DNA from: G965276675 sp965276675
Lineage (GTDB): Bacteria > Acidobacteriota > Terriglobia > Terriglobales > Acidobacteriaceae
NCBI GenBank assembly: GCA_965276675.1
Contig: OZ255624.1
Coordinates: 3,100,001 to 3,164,000 of the forward strand
Length of the DNA stretch: 64,000 nt
Reading direction: 5' to 3'
The position numbers and the translations under genes were made by a program. Of this stretch, positions 52,357 to 62,175 are shown in pieces. Within the stretch, counting starts at the first letter, position 1, and the number at the start of each line of letters is the position of its first letter. Below the pieces are notes generated by a model. The model was not told where the DNA came from and ran no database searches. It saw only the letters and a program-made list of their open reading frames with translations.

Positions 52357-54816
52357 TCACATCAGGCTTACGGCGTCGACGTCGAAGATCAGGTTTCGTG
52401 GTGGAATGCCCGCCGTATCCGCCTGTTTGCGTGTCGCGATCAGCGCGGCATTGAGGGCGCTGCGCGTTTCCGCCTTCAGCAGAACGTGAAAGCGGTAGAT
52501 GCGCTTGAGCCGCGTGATCGGAGCCGCCGCCGGACCCAGGATCCGGATGCGCTCGAACGACGTTGCGGCAAACCACCGTCCTAGTGCGCTAGCCCATCCT
52601 GCTGCTTCTTCCAGCTTGCTGCTCTGGATCACGATGTTGGCCAGCACACCGAAGGGCGGATAGTGCATCCAGCGCCTGTATTTCAGCTCCTTCTCGACGA
52701 AGCCGTGAAAGTCGTGCTTCTGCGCGAACTCAATCGCGTAGTGGTCGGGATGGTAGCTCTGCACCACAACTTTGCCTGACAGCACGCCACGCCCAGCGCG
52801 GCCTGAGACCTGCGTGAGCAGCTGAAAGACCCGCTCAGCCGCGCGAAAGTCCGGCAGCCCCAGCGCATAGTCGGCGCCTACCACGCCGACCAGCGTGACG
52901 CCGTGAATGTCATGCCCCTTGGCGATCATCTGCGTGCCGACCAGCAGGTTGATCTCGCCCGAGTGCAGCTGCTGCAGCAGGCGCTCCATGTCGTGCCGGC
53001 TGCGCACAGTGTCGCGGTCCATGCGGCCGATCCGTGCATGCGGAAAGATCTCGCTCATCCGTTCCTCGCCCTGCTGCGAACCCGCGCCCATGAAATACAG
53101 GTGCTCGCTCTCGCACTTGGGGCAGACCTTCGGCACGGTGCGTTTGTAACCGCAGTAGTGGCATTGTAGCCGCTCCCCTACGTGCGCGTGCAGGTCGTCC
53201 TTCGGCGGCGTCTTATGATAGGTGAGCGCGATGGCGCAGTTTTCGCACTGCAGCTTCTCGCCACAGGCCCGGCACAGCACCACGAAAGAGTAGCCGCGAC
53301 GGTTGAGCAGGATGATCGCCTGCTCGTCCCGCGCAAGCGTCGCCTCCGTCTCTTCGATCAGCCGCCGCGAGAAGAGGTGGTCTTGTCCCGTCTCCTGAAA
53401 CTCCCGCCGCATATCCACCAGTTCCACAGACGGCAGCGGCCGCTCCATGACCCGCTGGTGCATCTCGACCAGCTGGTAGCGTCCACGCTGCGCATTCTGC
53501 CAGGACTCTAGCGACGGCGTCGCCGAGCCCAGGATCACCGACACGCCAGCGAACTTCGCACGCATCACGGTAACGTCACGCGCGTGGTAGCGCGGGTTCT
53601 CCTCCTGCTTGTAAGAGGAATCGTGCTCCTCATCGACGATCATCAGCCCGAGCTTCGCCACTGGCGCAAAAACGGCCGAACGCGTCCCCACCACCACCCG
53701 CGCCTCGCCTCGCCGAATCCGGTGCCATTGCTCGGCCCGTTCGTCTGGCGTAAGCGCCGAGTGCAGCAGCGCCACCTCACCCCCAAACGCCGTGTGCAGC
53801 TGCGCTGCCATCGCCGGTGTCAAGCCGATCTCCGGCACCAGCAGGATTGATGACAGGCCAGCATCGAGCGCCCGCTGCATAGCCGCGAGATACACCGCTG
53901 TCTTGCCGGAACCCGTGACCCCGTGAAGCAGAGCGGTGCGGAAACTCCCGTTGCCGAGCCCCTCCGTCAGCGAGGCCAAAGCACCCTCCTGTGAAGGGTT
54001 CAGCAAGTGCTGCACATGCTTCATGCCGGAGAGGTGGAACTCCAGGGGCCGTTCTTCCAGGCGCACCAGCCCCCGCTTCACCAGCGACGGAAGGGTGCTG
54101 ACCGGCACCGAAAGACGACGCAGCTCCGGAACAGCCAGCGTGCCACCCCCTCCCGCGAGCTCAGCCAGAAGCACCTGCTGGTTCTCGTTCAGCTTCGGTA
54201 TCCGCGCATCCGGAACCAGCACGGCGTAGCGCAGCAGGCGGCGCGCATCGCGCTCCGTCGCCACCGTCTCGCGCGCGATCCACTTCTTCCGCACCATGCC
54301 GTCAATCAGCTCTCGTGTGGCCCCAGCAGCAGTCATCAAGGTGCGCCGCCGGGCAGGCTCGCCACCGGCAAGGTAGTTCAACACTGCATACTCCGCGCTC
54401 TGTTCTTCGGGCGTACGCCGGGACCTGCGTGACGACCCCTGCTCGGCGCCTTCATGGAGCACCTTCGCGCCCTGCTCTGCAATGCGGTATTGGATCTGCC
54501 GGCGAACCTCCGCGACCAGCGGCAACATGGTACGCAACACCTCACCCAGCGGCGCCAAGTAGTACTGGCTCATCCATGTGGCCAGCTCCAGCAACTGCGG
54601 CGCCAGGATCGCCTCTGCGTCCAGCACGGCTTCCACCAGCTTGGCCGTCACAGGAGGCGGGTCATCGTGCAAACGAGTGACCACGCCGATCATCTTTTCG
54701 TTGCGGAACGGAACGATCACCCGGCCACCGAGCACTGGCACGCCCTCCGGCCTCAGCTTGTAGGTGAAGACCGCATGGAGCGGCACAGGCACGGCAACAT
54801 CGCAAAACTCGGGCAT
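52357..54816 (-). CDS. priA: Primosomal replication restart helicase PriA
   Basis: An 819-residue superfamily 2 helicase that reloads the replisome at stalled forks. ATG 54816 (MPEFCDVAVPVPL) is the family start; upstream in-frame codons do not match. The N-terminal DNA-binding domain is followed by Walker A GVTGSGKTAVYLAAM, DEEHDSSYKQEE (DEEH box), and the zinc-binding cysteines in CRACGEKLQCENC and CHYCGYKRTVPKVCPKC. QMIAKGHDIHGVTLVG and QVSGRAGRG mark the second helicase half. The gene follows udg by 14 bases at the end of a long housekeeping operon. Confidence 0.95.
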   Translation of the reverse strand: MPEFCDVAVPVPLHAVFTYKLRPEGVPVLGGRVIVPFRNEKMIGVVTRLHDDPPPVTAKLVEAVLDAEAILAPQLLELATWMSQYYLAPLGEVLRTMLPLVAEVRRQIQYRIAEQGAKVLHEGAEQGSSRRSRRTPEEQSAEYAVLNYLAGGEPARRRTLMTAAGATRELIDGMVRKKWIARETVATERDARRLLRYAVLVPDARIPKLNENQQVLLAELAGGGGTLAVPELRRLSVPVSTLPSLVKRGLVRLEERPLEFHLSGMKHVQHLLNPSQEGALASLTEGLGNGSFRTALLHGVTGSGKTAVYLAAMQRALDAGLSSILLVPEIGLTPAMAAQLHTAFGGEVALLHSALTPDERAEQWHRIRRGEARVVVGTRSAVFAPVAKLGLMIVDEEHDSSYKQEENPRYHARDVTVMRAKFAGVSVILGSATPSLESWQNAQRGRYQLVEMHQRVMERPLPSVELVDMRREFQETGQDHLFSRRLIEETEATLARDEQAIILLNRRGYSFVVLCRACGEKLQCENCAIALTYHKTPPKDDLHAHVGERLQCHYCGYKRTVPKVCPKCESEHLYFMGAGSQQGEERMSEIFPHARIGRMDRDTVRSRHDMERLLQQLHSGEINLLVGTQMIAKGHDIHGVTLVGVVGADYALGLPDFRAAERVFQLLTQVSGRAGRGVLSGKVVVQSYHPDHYAIEFAQKHDFHGFVEKELKYRRWMHYPPFGVLANIVIQSSKLEEAAGWASALGRWFAATSFERIRILGPAAAPITRLKRIYRFHVLLKAETRSALNAALIATRKQADTAGIPPRNLIFDVDAVSLM

Positions 54817-54830
54817 AGGCGCGGACTCAG

Positions 54831-55694
54831 CTAGGCTTGAGATGGAGCGGCGGCTGGCTTGAGCCCCAACTCCGCCATGGCCATCTGCAGGTCCTTCCAA
54901 GCCTCCTTTTTCTGGCGCGGATCGCGCAGCAGAAACGCAGGATGATAGGTCACGATCAGCTTCGATCCGCGGATCGGATGGATGCGCCCCCGCAACGCAC
55001 TCAGCGGCGACTTCGCGCCCAGCAGATAGGTAGCAGCCGTCGAGCCCAGTGCGACCAGCACCTCCGGCTGCACGATCGCAATCTGCTGATCGAGGAACTG
55101 CATGCAGGTGTGGGCCTCGTCCGGCTCCGGCACACGATTTCCCGGCGGCCGGCACTTCACGATATTCGCGATGTACACCGCCTCACGCTTCAGCCCCATC
55201 GCTGTAATCATGTTGTTGAGCAGCTGACCGGCCCGGCCCACGAACGGTAACCCCTGGGCATCCTCGTCCGCACCCGGACCCTCGCCCACAAACATCAGCC
55301 GGGCATCCGGGTTGCCATCGGCGAAGACGATCTTGTTGCGGGTCGCCGAGAGCTTGCAGCGGGTACAATCGCCGATTTCATTCCGCACGCCAAGGAGCGC
55401 GCCAGGCTTGTCTGCAATGTGCTGGGGCGTGATCGCGATCACTGGAGAAGCGGGTGCAACTTTGCGAGCGGCGATAGCGGGTTCCTCTCCGTAACCTTCG
55501 GCTAAGTCGACAGGGACTGGAGACGACTCTCGGGCGGCCGGAGAACCGGTGGCCACGACCACCTCGGCCTCGGCCAGCAGCTCCGTCACTCCCTCAGCCC
55601 CGCCTCGCCGATAGAGGTCATACACGCCCATGTCGCGATAGAAATCAAGCCGCGCGGAGAGGGATCGCAACAGCTCTGGATCGAGCTGCTGCAT
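54831..55694 (-). CDS. Uracil-DNA glycosylase, family 4/5 (iron-sulphur)
   Basis: A 287-residue protein. The catalytic domain starts near residue 95. Four cysteines suited to a [4Fe-4S] cluster are at 110, 113, 181 and 197 (CTRC, KCRPPGNR and HTCMQF). Active-site motifs are VGEGPGADEDAQGLPFVG and TYHPAFLLRDP. The N-terminal 90 residues are a variable extension, as in many bacterial family 4 enzymes and DNA-polymerase-related proteins of this group. It removes uracil from DNA. Its ATG overlaps the coaBC stop by one base (TAATG). Confidence 0.9.
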   Translation of the reverse strand: MQQLDPELLRSLSARLDFYRDMGVYDLYRRGGAEGVTELLAEAEVVVATGSPAARESSPVPVDLAEGYGEEPAIAARKVAPASPVIAITPQHIADKPGALLGVRNEIGDCTRCKLSATRNKIVFADGNPDARLMFVGEGPGADEDAQGLPFVGRAGQLLNNMITAMGLKREAVYIANIVKCRPPGNRVPEPDEAHTCMQFLDQQIAIVQPEVLVALGSTAATYLLGAKSPLSALRGRIHPIRGSKLIVTYHPAFLLRDPRQKKEAWKDLQMAMAELGLKPAAAPSQA

Positions 55695-56971
55695 TAGCGC
55701 TCCTCGACGATCTCGCGGACGACCTCGCGCCCTGGGCTCAACACCTCCGCCATCTCCATCTCCGCCATCAGGGAAGCTGGACGCCGCAGCCCCTTCACCT
55801 CATCCAGGATGCGATCCGCCAACTCGCGTTTGCTCATCTCCGGGAGTTCTATGGAGGTATATGGCGTCAGAAAGGTCACGGCATTGCGATCCGAGTCAAA
55901 ACCCAACCCGGCGCGAGAGACATCGTTCAGCACCAGCGCATCTGCGCCTTTACGCAGCAGCTTCTCGCGCCCATGCTCAAAGTGGTTCTCCGTCTCTGCC
56001 GCGAATCCGACTACTAGCGTGCCGGGGCGGCGCAGCGCCACCACCTCTTTCAGGATGTCCGCTGTCGGCTCCAATTCAAGCGTCAGGCCGCCGTTGCGCT
56101 TGATCTTCTGCTCTGCTGTCACTGTCGGCCGATAATCAGAGACCGCAGCGGCTTTGATCACGACCGACGCCTCGCCCAGCCGCGCCAGCACCGCGCTCCG
56201 CATCTCAGCCGAGCTCATCACCTGCACCACCTCGCAGCCTGCTGGCGGCGGAAGCGCGGTGACCCCGGTCACCAGGATCACCCGCGCGCCGCGGCGCTGT
56301 GCTGCCTCGGCCAGCGCATAGCCCATCTTGCCACTCGACCGGTTGCTCAGAAACCGCACCGGATCGATAGCTTCGCGTGTGCCTCCGGCCGTCACCAGCA
56401 CCGTCTCGGTCGCCAGGTCGTTGCTGTGCTGCAGCGTCTCCAGCACTGCCTGCACAATGGCCGCTATCTCGGCCAAACGCCCGCTGCCCACCATGCCGCA
56501 GGCCAGGTACCCGCTCGCTGGAGGCACCACGCGCACACCGCGGCTCTCCAACAGAGCCAAATTGGTCTGCGTCGCCGGGTGGTTCCACATATTCACATTC
56601 ATGGCCGGAGCAACGACCACCGGCGCCGTCGTCGCAAGATACAACGTGGTCAGGAAATCGTTCGCCAGCCCATGGGCAAAGCGCGCCAGCAGGTCGGCAG
56701 TCGCTGGAGCTACCACCAGCGCGTCGGTCGACTGCGCCTCGGCGATATGCTCGATAGCTGCATCGGCAGCAGGTTCGGCGCTCGCCTCCGGCCACAACCC
56801 TGTAATCACCCGGTGCCCGGTGAGCGCGGCAAAGGTGAGCGGCTGCACAAACTGCCGCGCAGCCTCGGTCATCACCACATGCACGTCCAGAGCTTGCCCT
56901 TGGAGGGCTCGTACCAACTCTGCCGCTTTGTACGCCGCCACCCCACCCGAGACGCCAACCGTGACCTTCAT
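55694..56971 (-). CDS. coaBC: Bifunctional phosphopantothenoylcysteine decarboxylase/synthetase
   Basis: A 425-residue coenzyme A biosynthesis enzyme. The N-terminal flavoprotein CoaC half has VSGGVAAYKAAELVR, PAMNVNMWNHPATQ and ASGYLACGMVGSGRLAE with the active-site cysteine. The CoaB half, from about residue 195, has TAGGTREAIDPVRFLSNRSS and the KMGYALAEAA helix, then IKAAAVSDYRP and FAAETEN. It ligates cysteine to phosphopantothenate and decarboxylates the product. It sits between rpoZ (52 bases upstream) and udg, the common yicC-gmk-rpoZ-coaBC order. Confidence 0.96.
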   Translation of the reverse strand: MKVTVGVSGGVAAYKAAELVRALQGQALDVHVVMTEAARQFVQPLTFAALTGHRVITGLWPEASAEPAADAAIEHIAEAQSTDALVVAPATADLLARFAHGLANDFLTTLYLATTAPVVVAPAMNVNMWNHPATQTNLALLESRGVRVVPPASGYLACGMVGSGRLAEIAAIVQAVLETLQHSNDLATETVLVTAGGTREAIDPVRFLSNRSSGKMGYALAEAAQRRGARVILVTGVTALPPPAGCEVVQVMSSAEMRSAVLARLGEASVVIKAAAVSDYRPTVTAEQKIKRNGGLTLELEPTADILKEVVALRRPGTLVVGFAAETENHFEHGREKLLRKGADALVLNDVSRAGLGFDSDRNAVTFLTPYTSIELPEMSKRELADRILDEVKGLRRPASLMAEMEMAEVLSPGREVVREIVEER

Positions 56972-57023
56972 AGGGCTAGATTCTACGCCTGGGCGGGGCC
57001 GCTCCTGAAGGCAATCGAGCTGA

Positions 57024-57263
57024 TTAGCTCTCCGTCACCAGACGAATCGGTGGAAAATCGGCAATCCCGAACTCCGGCTTCTCGACTACCTGAGGATTTT
57101 GGTAGCCCACCATGCCGGCGTCGATCTCATCCTGCGCCACCCGACAGGCCTTGCGGGAATCCGAATGGATCAGTGGTTGGGAGCCGTTCTGTAGTTGACG
57201 AGCGCGCCGTGCGGCCACCAGGACATACCGGTAATTGCTATCGAATCCCTCTTTGATTTCCAT
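57024..57263 (-). CDS. rpoZ: RNA polymerase omega subunit
   Basis: A 79-residue protein with the omega pattern FDSNYRYVLVAARRARQLQNG near the N-terminus (position 7 onward) and a KACRVAQDEIDAG helix. Omega stabilises the beta-prime subunit and assembly of RNA polymerase. Placement between gmk and coaBC is the standard context in many bacteria and supports the call. Confidence 0.92.
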   Translation of the reverse strand: MEIKEGFDSNYRYVLVAARRARQLQNGSQPLIHSDSRKACRVAQDEIDAGMVGYQNPQVVEKPEFGIADFPPIRLVTES

Positions 57264-57287
57264 GACTGGCTTTCTCCGTAAAGTGGT

Positions 57288-58010
57288 TCAAACGTGGGTT
57301 GCTGCTCTGTCGAGCGAAAGGTTCTGGAGCCCAAAGGACGCCAGAACCGGCCGTAGCCGCTCCTGCGCATTTTCTTGGCGGCAACTGTTTGCCAACTGCA
57401 ACAGGTGGGCGCCATCTGGACCGGGCTTGGTCTGCCCCGAGCGCGCCCGCTCGGCGTACACGATTGCCTCCAGCTCCTCGACTGCGTGGTCCAGCACATC
57501 ATTGACGAGAATGTAGCCGTACTGGCCGTAGTTCCCGATCTCATGGGTGGCCTTGGCAAGCCGGCCTTCAATCACCCCTTCGGAGATGCTGCCCTCGGCC
57601 CGGCTGCGGTTCCTAAGACGGGTCGCCAGCGTCTCCGGATTCGGCGGCAGTACGAAGATGCTCACCGCCTCCGGCATCTTCTCCCGCACCTGCGCCGCGC
57701 CCTGGACGTCGATGTCCAGCAGCAGGTCTTTGCCCCGGATCGCGGCATCGGTCAGTGAGTGACAAGCCGTCCCGTAGAGATTACCGAAGACCTCGGCGGA
57801 TTCCAGGAACTCGCCATCTCGCTGCATTCGCTCGAACTCCTCACGTGTCGTGAAGTGGTATTCGCTTCCAGCCTGCTCGGAACCGCGCGGCTGCCTGGTC
57901 GTATAGGAGATGGAGAACTCCAGATCGGTGACGTGCGACCGCAGCTGGTTCACCAGTGTCGACTTTCCCGACCCTGAGGGCGCCGAAATGATAAAGAGTG
58001 TTCCCGCCAA
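57288..58010 (-). CDS. gmk: Guanylate kinase
   Basis: A 240-residue enzyme phosphorylating GMP/dGMP. The P-loop is ISAPSGSGKSTLVNQL (about residues 8-23); SISYTTRQPR and GSEYHFTTREEFERM form the GMP-binding region, and DIDVQGAAQVRE and FVLPPNPETLATRLRNR follow. The C-terminus has about 35 residues beyond the usual end, of unknown role. It lies 16 bases after yicC and 24 before rpoZ in one transcript. Confidence 0.95.
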   Translation of the reverse strand: MAGTLFIISAPSGSGKSTLVNQLRSHVTDLEFSISYTTRQPRGSEQAGSEYHFTTREEFERMQRDGEFLESAEVFGNLYGTACHSLTDAAIRGKDLLLDIDVQGAAQVREKMPEAVSIFVLPPNPETLATRLRNRSRAEGSISEGVIEGRLAKATHEIGNYGQYGYILVNDVLDHAVEELEAIVYAERARSGQTKPGPDGAHLLQLANSCRQENAQERLRPVLASFGLQNLSLDRAATHV

Positions 58011-58026
58011 TCATCCCCCGTTTCTC

Positions 58027-59013
58027 TTACTCAAGATTCTGCACCTGTTCGCGCGCTTTTTCGATATCCGATTTCATCAGCAGCCCTAGTTCTGTCACTA
58101 CCGTTCCCTCGCCGCTTACACCGGCAGTTTTTGAAAGTAGCGTGTTTGCCTCGCGATTCATCTCCTGCAGCAAGAAATCCAGCTTCTTTCCCAGCTCCCC
58201 ACCGTGCTGGACCAATTCGTGGAAATGAGCGACATGGGCCCGGGTACGGACGATCTCCTCCGCCACATCACTGCGTTCAGCCAGAATCGCTGCTTCTGCG
58301 ATCAGCCGCGCTCCATCCACGTTACCGCCAAGCATAGCCTCGATTCGCTTTCGCGTTTGTTCAAAATGCGCATTCTGCATCCTTTGGTGTAGGCCGGCAA
58401 CCCGATCGACGTGATCTCCGAGCCGGTCGTTGATCGCCAGGAGCTCGGCGCAGAGAGCCGCCCCTTCGCTCGCCCGCATCCCTTTGAGCGCGGCCAACAG
58501 CTCAGGAAGCGCGGCCAGAATGTCTTTCTCGACTGCCTGCAGCTCGGCAGTTCGTTCTTCGGTGGAGCTTCCGGCAATTCCATGGCCCCCTACCGGCCCA
58601 AGCGTGAAGATACCCGGCAGACGGAGGATGGCGTTCAGGTCCGGCTCCTGCATCAGGCCATGTTCACGAGCCGCCTGCCGGAAAGCGTCGAAGTACCCGG
58701 CGACCACCGCTGGATCGTAGCGCACCTGCGACGATGCTGCTCCCTCCGAGGCCATCTTCGTGGATCGCTCCAGCGTAAGCGTCACCTCAAGGTGGCCCCG
58801 CTTCACCTGCTCCTTCAGCCGCCGCCGCAGCTCCATCTCCAGGGACTCCGTGCCGCCCGGCATGCGCATCGCCAGATCCAGAAAGCGATGGTTGACGCTC
58901 TTGATCGTGAGCGTCCAAGCCAGCGTTCCGGTTGGGGATACGATTGCATGCCCGGCTGCCCGCGCAAAGCCTGTCATCGAGTACACCGGCGAGTACACCC
59001 TCTCTGTGCTCAT
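58027..59013 (-). CDS. YicC family protein
   Basis: A 328-residue protein with the YicC/YloC signatures: SMTGFARAAG near the N-terminus, VNHRFLDLAMRMPG, and the DUF1732 C-terminus DFLLQEMNREANTLLSKT. E. coli YicC is reported to be an endoribonuclease or RNase-modulating protein; the family is widespread next to gmk. A 15-20 residue insertion around GPVGGHGIAG is present. The start overlaps the stop of the ABC transporter gene by four bases. Confidence 0.92.
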   Translation of the reverse strand: MSTERVYSPVYSMTGFARAAGHAIVSPTGTLAWTLTIKSVNHRFLDLAMRMPGGTESLEMELRRRLKEQVKRGHLEVTLTLERSTKMASEGAASSQVRYDPAVVAGYFDAFRQAAREHGLMQEPDLNAILRLPGIFTLGPVGGHGIAGSSTEERTAELQAVEKDILAALPELLAALKGMRASEGAALCAELLAINDRLGDHVDRVAGLHQRMQNAHFEQTRKRIEAMLGGNVDGARLIAEAAILAERSDVAEEIVRTRAHVAHFHELVQHGGELGKKLDFLLQEMNREANTLLSKTAGVSGEGTVVTELGLLMKSDIEKAREQVQNLE

Positions 59014-60920
59014 ACGCCCTGCCCACCCAGCAGCGCGGGCTCGCCGGCGAGCACAGGATCGGCGTCCGAATCGGCGACGGTCGGCGCTTCGCTGGATGGA
59101 AGCTCGCGCGCATCCGAAAACTGCAATTGATACAGTCGCTGATACGTGGAAGAAGTCGTTAGCAGTTCGTCGTGCGTGCCGATCGCCGTGATGTGTCCGG
59201 CTTCGAGCACTGCAATCCGTGTCGCCCGCCGCACCGTGGATAGCCGGTGGGCAATCACGAAGACCGTCCGGCCCTCCATCAGATTTGCCAGAGCAGCCTG
59301 CACCAGCGACTCGCTCTCCATATCCAGCGCTGACGTTGCCTCGTCGAGAATCAGGATAGGCGCATTCTTCAGGAGTGCGCGCGCGATGGCCATGCGCTGG
59401 CGCTCCCCTCCAGAAAGCCGCAGTCCTTTTTCACCGATGATCGTGTCGTACTTCTCCGGAAGCCGCTCGATGAAGTCGTGCGCCAGGGCTGCCTTGGCCG
59501 CATCCATCACACGCTCCAGCGGCACCGCAGGCTGTCCATACGCGATGTTATTCCGCACCGTGTCATTGAAGAGAATCGTCTCCTGCGTCACGTTCCCGAT
59601 CAGCTTTCGCAGCGAGTCTGTCTCCAGGTCGCGCACATCGTGGCCATCGACCAGCAGTCGTCCACCCGTTACATCGAAGAAGCGCGGTATCAGATTCACG
59701 AACGTCGACTTGCCGGCCCCGCTGGGGCCTACCAGCGCCACCACCTCGCCGCGTGGCACGGTCAGGTCGATGTTGCTCAGCACCTCCTGCTCGCCCTCTT
59801 CGGCTTCGTAGCGGAAGCTGACATCCTCGAACACAATGGCCTTCATAAACCCCTTCAACGCAACCGGATGGGAGCTCTCCCGCACATCGTCCTGCTCATC
59901 CATAAACGCGAAAATGTTGCTTGAAGCTCCGATGGCCTGCTGGAAGTTGTTATAGAAGAGCGCGAACTTGCGAACCGGGTCGTACAGCTTGAAAACAGCG
60001 ATGATGAAGGCGATGAACGTGCCCGCCGTCATGGCGCCGTGGTTGATGCGGCCGCGTCCGATCAGCAGCAGAAACGCAATGGCAATTGCGCCGATCGCGT
60101 CCATCAGAGGCGAGCTCAAAGCCTGCGCCCGCACGGACCGCAGGTTTGCCCGGAAGAGCCGGCGCGCCGCCTCCTTGAAGCGCACCATCTCCCAGCGCTC
60201 CATATTGAACGCCTTTACGATGCGGTTGCCGGTGATCGTCTCATGCAGGATGTTCTGAATCTCCGCCAGCTTGTCCTGCCCATGCCGCGTGGTATGGCGC
60301 ACGTTTCGGCCGACCCGCCGTGCCGAGCTCAGCACCACCGGAACAAAGAGCAGCAGCACCCACGCCAGTTTGCCGCCAATCAGCACCACCACTGCCGCCG
60401 TGAAAAGCAGCGTAAAGACCTGTTGCAAGAACTCCGACAACACCGACGACATGGCAAACTGCACGCGCTCTATGTCATTGATCAGCGTCGAGAGAATGGT
60501 GCCCGTTGCGTGCTTCTGGAAGAACGAAACCGACCTGCGCAGGATGGCTCCGTACAGATCATCGCGCATGTCCGTGATCATGCCGAAGCCGGCATAGTTC
60601 ACCAGATAAGTGCCCGCATAGTCGCACACGCTTTTAAGCAGCGTCGAAGTCACCAGTGCGAATGCCACGATGTTCCAGGGATTGTGGAGATGCGATGGAA
60701 CAAACTGCTGCAGGCTTACGTGAAATCGATTGCCGAAAAGCCAGATCTGGCGGTCCGGTGAGTGTGGATTCAGCACCTTGTCGAAGATCGGTCCGATCAG
60801 CAGCAGCCGGAATGCATCCAGCAGCCCCACTGCCGACATCAATACGACGGAGGCTATAGCCTGCACCCAATACGGCCGCAGGTAGAAGAGCAGCCGCCCG
60901 ACTCTGCTCATTCCCGTCAA
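59010..60920 (-). CDS. MsbA-like ABC exporter (fused permease and ATPase)
   Basis: A 636-residue half-transporter with six predicted membrane helices (about residues 10-335) and an ATPase domain (about 365-600). Walker A is GPSGAGKST, the signature LSGGERQRM, Walker B ILILDEATSALD, and the H-loop VIAHRLST. Features such as LINDIERVQFAMSSVLSEF and DRFMDQQ-like domain entry fit the MsbA/LmrA group, which flips lipid A core or related lipids across the inner membrane. The C-terminal tail is acidic. It heads the run msbA-like, yicC, gmk, rpoZ, coaBC, udg, priA on the minus strand. Confidence 0.87.
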   Translation of the reverse strand: MTGMSRVGRLLFYLRPYWVQAIASVVLMSAVGLLDAFRLLLIGPIFDKVLNPHSPDRQIWLFGNRFHVSLQQFVPSHLHNPWNIVAFALVTSTLLKSVCDYAGTYLVNYAGFGMITDMRDDLYGAILRRSVSFFQKHATGTILSTLINDIERVQFAMSSVLSEFLQQVFTLLFTAAVVVLIGGKLAWVLLLFVPVVLSSARRVGRNVRHTTRHGQDKLAEIQNILHETITGNRIVKAFNMERWEMVRFKEAARRLFRANLRSVRAQALSSPLMDAIGAIAIAFLLLIGRGRINHGAMTAGTFIAFIIAVFKLYDPVRKFALFYNNFQQAIGASSNIFAFMDEQDDVRESSHPVALKGFMKAIVFEDVSFRYEAEEGEQEVLSNIDLTVPRGEVVALVGPSGAGKSTFVNLIPRFFDVTGGRLLVDGHDVRDLETDSLRKLIGNVTQETILFNDTVRNNIAYGQPAVPLERVMDAAKAALAHDFIERLPEKYDTIIGEKGLRLSGGERQRMAIARALLKNAPILILDEATSALDMESESLVQAALANLMEGRTVFVIAHRLSTVRRATRIAVLEAGHITAIGTHDELLTTSSTYQRLYQLQFSDARELPSSEAPTVADSDADPVLAGEPALLGGQGV

Positions 60921-61085
60921 GCCGCCACTCTGGAAGCCACTATTCCGGAAGCCAGGAGGGTGGCCCAGACGCGAGGCGCCGAATGCCAGAAAGAGGGACC
61001 GCGTAAACCGCCTGGATGGTCCCAGAATTGTTGCGGGTGCATGCCACTATTGTACGAGGGTAGGTCAATCTCAACGAGCTACACC

Positions 61086-62024
61086 CTAGCGCGGCATATC
61101 GCGATGCGCCGTCTTCACCCGATATCCCTCTTTGCCCAGCCGCTTGCGTATCTCCTCAGCAATCATCACGGATCGGTGCTGGCCGCCGGTGCAGCCAAAG
61201 GCCACCGTTAGGTAGCTCTTACCCTCCTGAATGTAGTGCGGAAGCAAAAAGAGCAGCAGGTCTGTGACCTTGTCCAGGAACTCCGCCGTTTGCGGAAACT
61301 GCCGCACATACCGCGCCACCTTGGGATGCCGACCAGTTAGGTGACGGAACTCCGGAACGAAGTGGGGGTTCGGCAAGAAACGCACATCGAAGACCAGGTC
61401 TGCATCCAGCGGCACGCCGTTCTTGTAACCAAAGCTGATCGAGGAGACCAGCAGATTCTTTCCCGCTTCCTCGCGCGCAAACTTGCTCTGCACAAACGCC
61501 CGCAGCTCATGGACATTGTGCTTGGAAGTGTCGATCGTCTCGTCGGCTACATTCCGGATCGGCTCAAGCAGCTTGCGCTCGGCGTTAATCGCCCGGCTCA
61601 CGCTATCGGAGCGACCTAGGGGATGCGGCCGGCGCGTCTCTGAGAACCGCCGCAGCAGCGCCGGATCGGACGCCTCTAGAAACACCACCGTGGTCGAGAG
61701 CACCTTGCGGACCTCGCGCAGAATCGCCGGAAAACGATCCAGCCGCTGTCCTTCGCGCACATCCACTACCAGCGCGGCACGTGTGATCTCCGCCGACTGT
61801 CGCACCAAATCCGCAAACGCCGGAATAAGGTCCAGCGGCATATTGTCCACGGAGTAGAAGCCCAGATCCTCAAACGCTTTGAGCGCCGACGCCTTGCCCG
61901 AGCCCGAAAGACCCGTGAGGATCACCAGCTCTCGCCCCGGCTCCGCGGACACAACAGCCACCTCGGGAGGCTGCGCTTTGCGCTCCTTCGGTTTCTTTGC
62001 AGTGGACGGGGGCTTCTTCGGCAT
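61086..62024 (-). CDS. rapZ: RapZ family nucleotide-binding RNase adapter
   Basis: A 312-residue protein. The Walker A region is ILTGLSGSGKASALKAFED (about residues 35-53), followed by FYSVDNMPLDLIPAF and DVREGQRLDRF. The C-terminal half has SFGYKNGVPLDADLVFDVRFL and FGCTGGQHRSV, the conserved RapZ C-domain. In E. coli, RapZ delivers the small RNA GlmZ to RNase E and so controls glucosamine-6-phosphate synthase; outside enterobacteria the role is less clear. An N-terminal Lys/Pro-rich extension of about 25 residues is present. Context after rpoN and hpf is the classical rpoN locus. Confidence 0.92.
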   Translation of the reverse strand: MPKKPPSTAKKPKERKAQPPEVAVVSAEPGRELVILTGLSGSGKASALKAFEDLGFYSVDNMPLDLIPAFADLVRQSAEITRAALVVDVREGQRLDRFPAILREVRKVLSTTVVFLEASDPALLRRFSETRRPHPLGRSDSVSRAINAERKLLEPIRNVADETIDTSKHNVHELRAFVQSKFAREEAGKNLLVSSISFGYKNGVPLDADLVFDVRFLPNPHFVPEFRHLTGRHPKVARYVRQFPQTAEFLDKVTDLLLFLLPHYIQEGKSYLTVAFGCTGGQHRSVMIAEEIRKRLGKEGYRVKTAHRDMPR

Positions 62025-62175
62025 GGCTCATCGTAGCACTGGAAAATGAGCCGGAGCGTTGAATCCTCGCCTAGGAATCCGGCGCTCTGATCTCGGAATT
62101 TGTTTGGCGACCACAGTGCAGATTAGCTCACCGTGATCGCCTTCTTTCTGAAGCGCTAATTCCGGAGCAGAGCGA

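Noticed and set aside
54817..55155. Extended N-terminus for PriA
   Set aside because: The extra 113 residues overlap udg, are low complexity and match nothing; the family start is at 54816.
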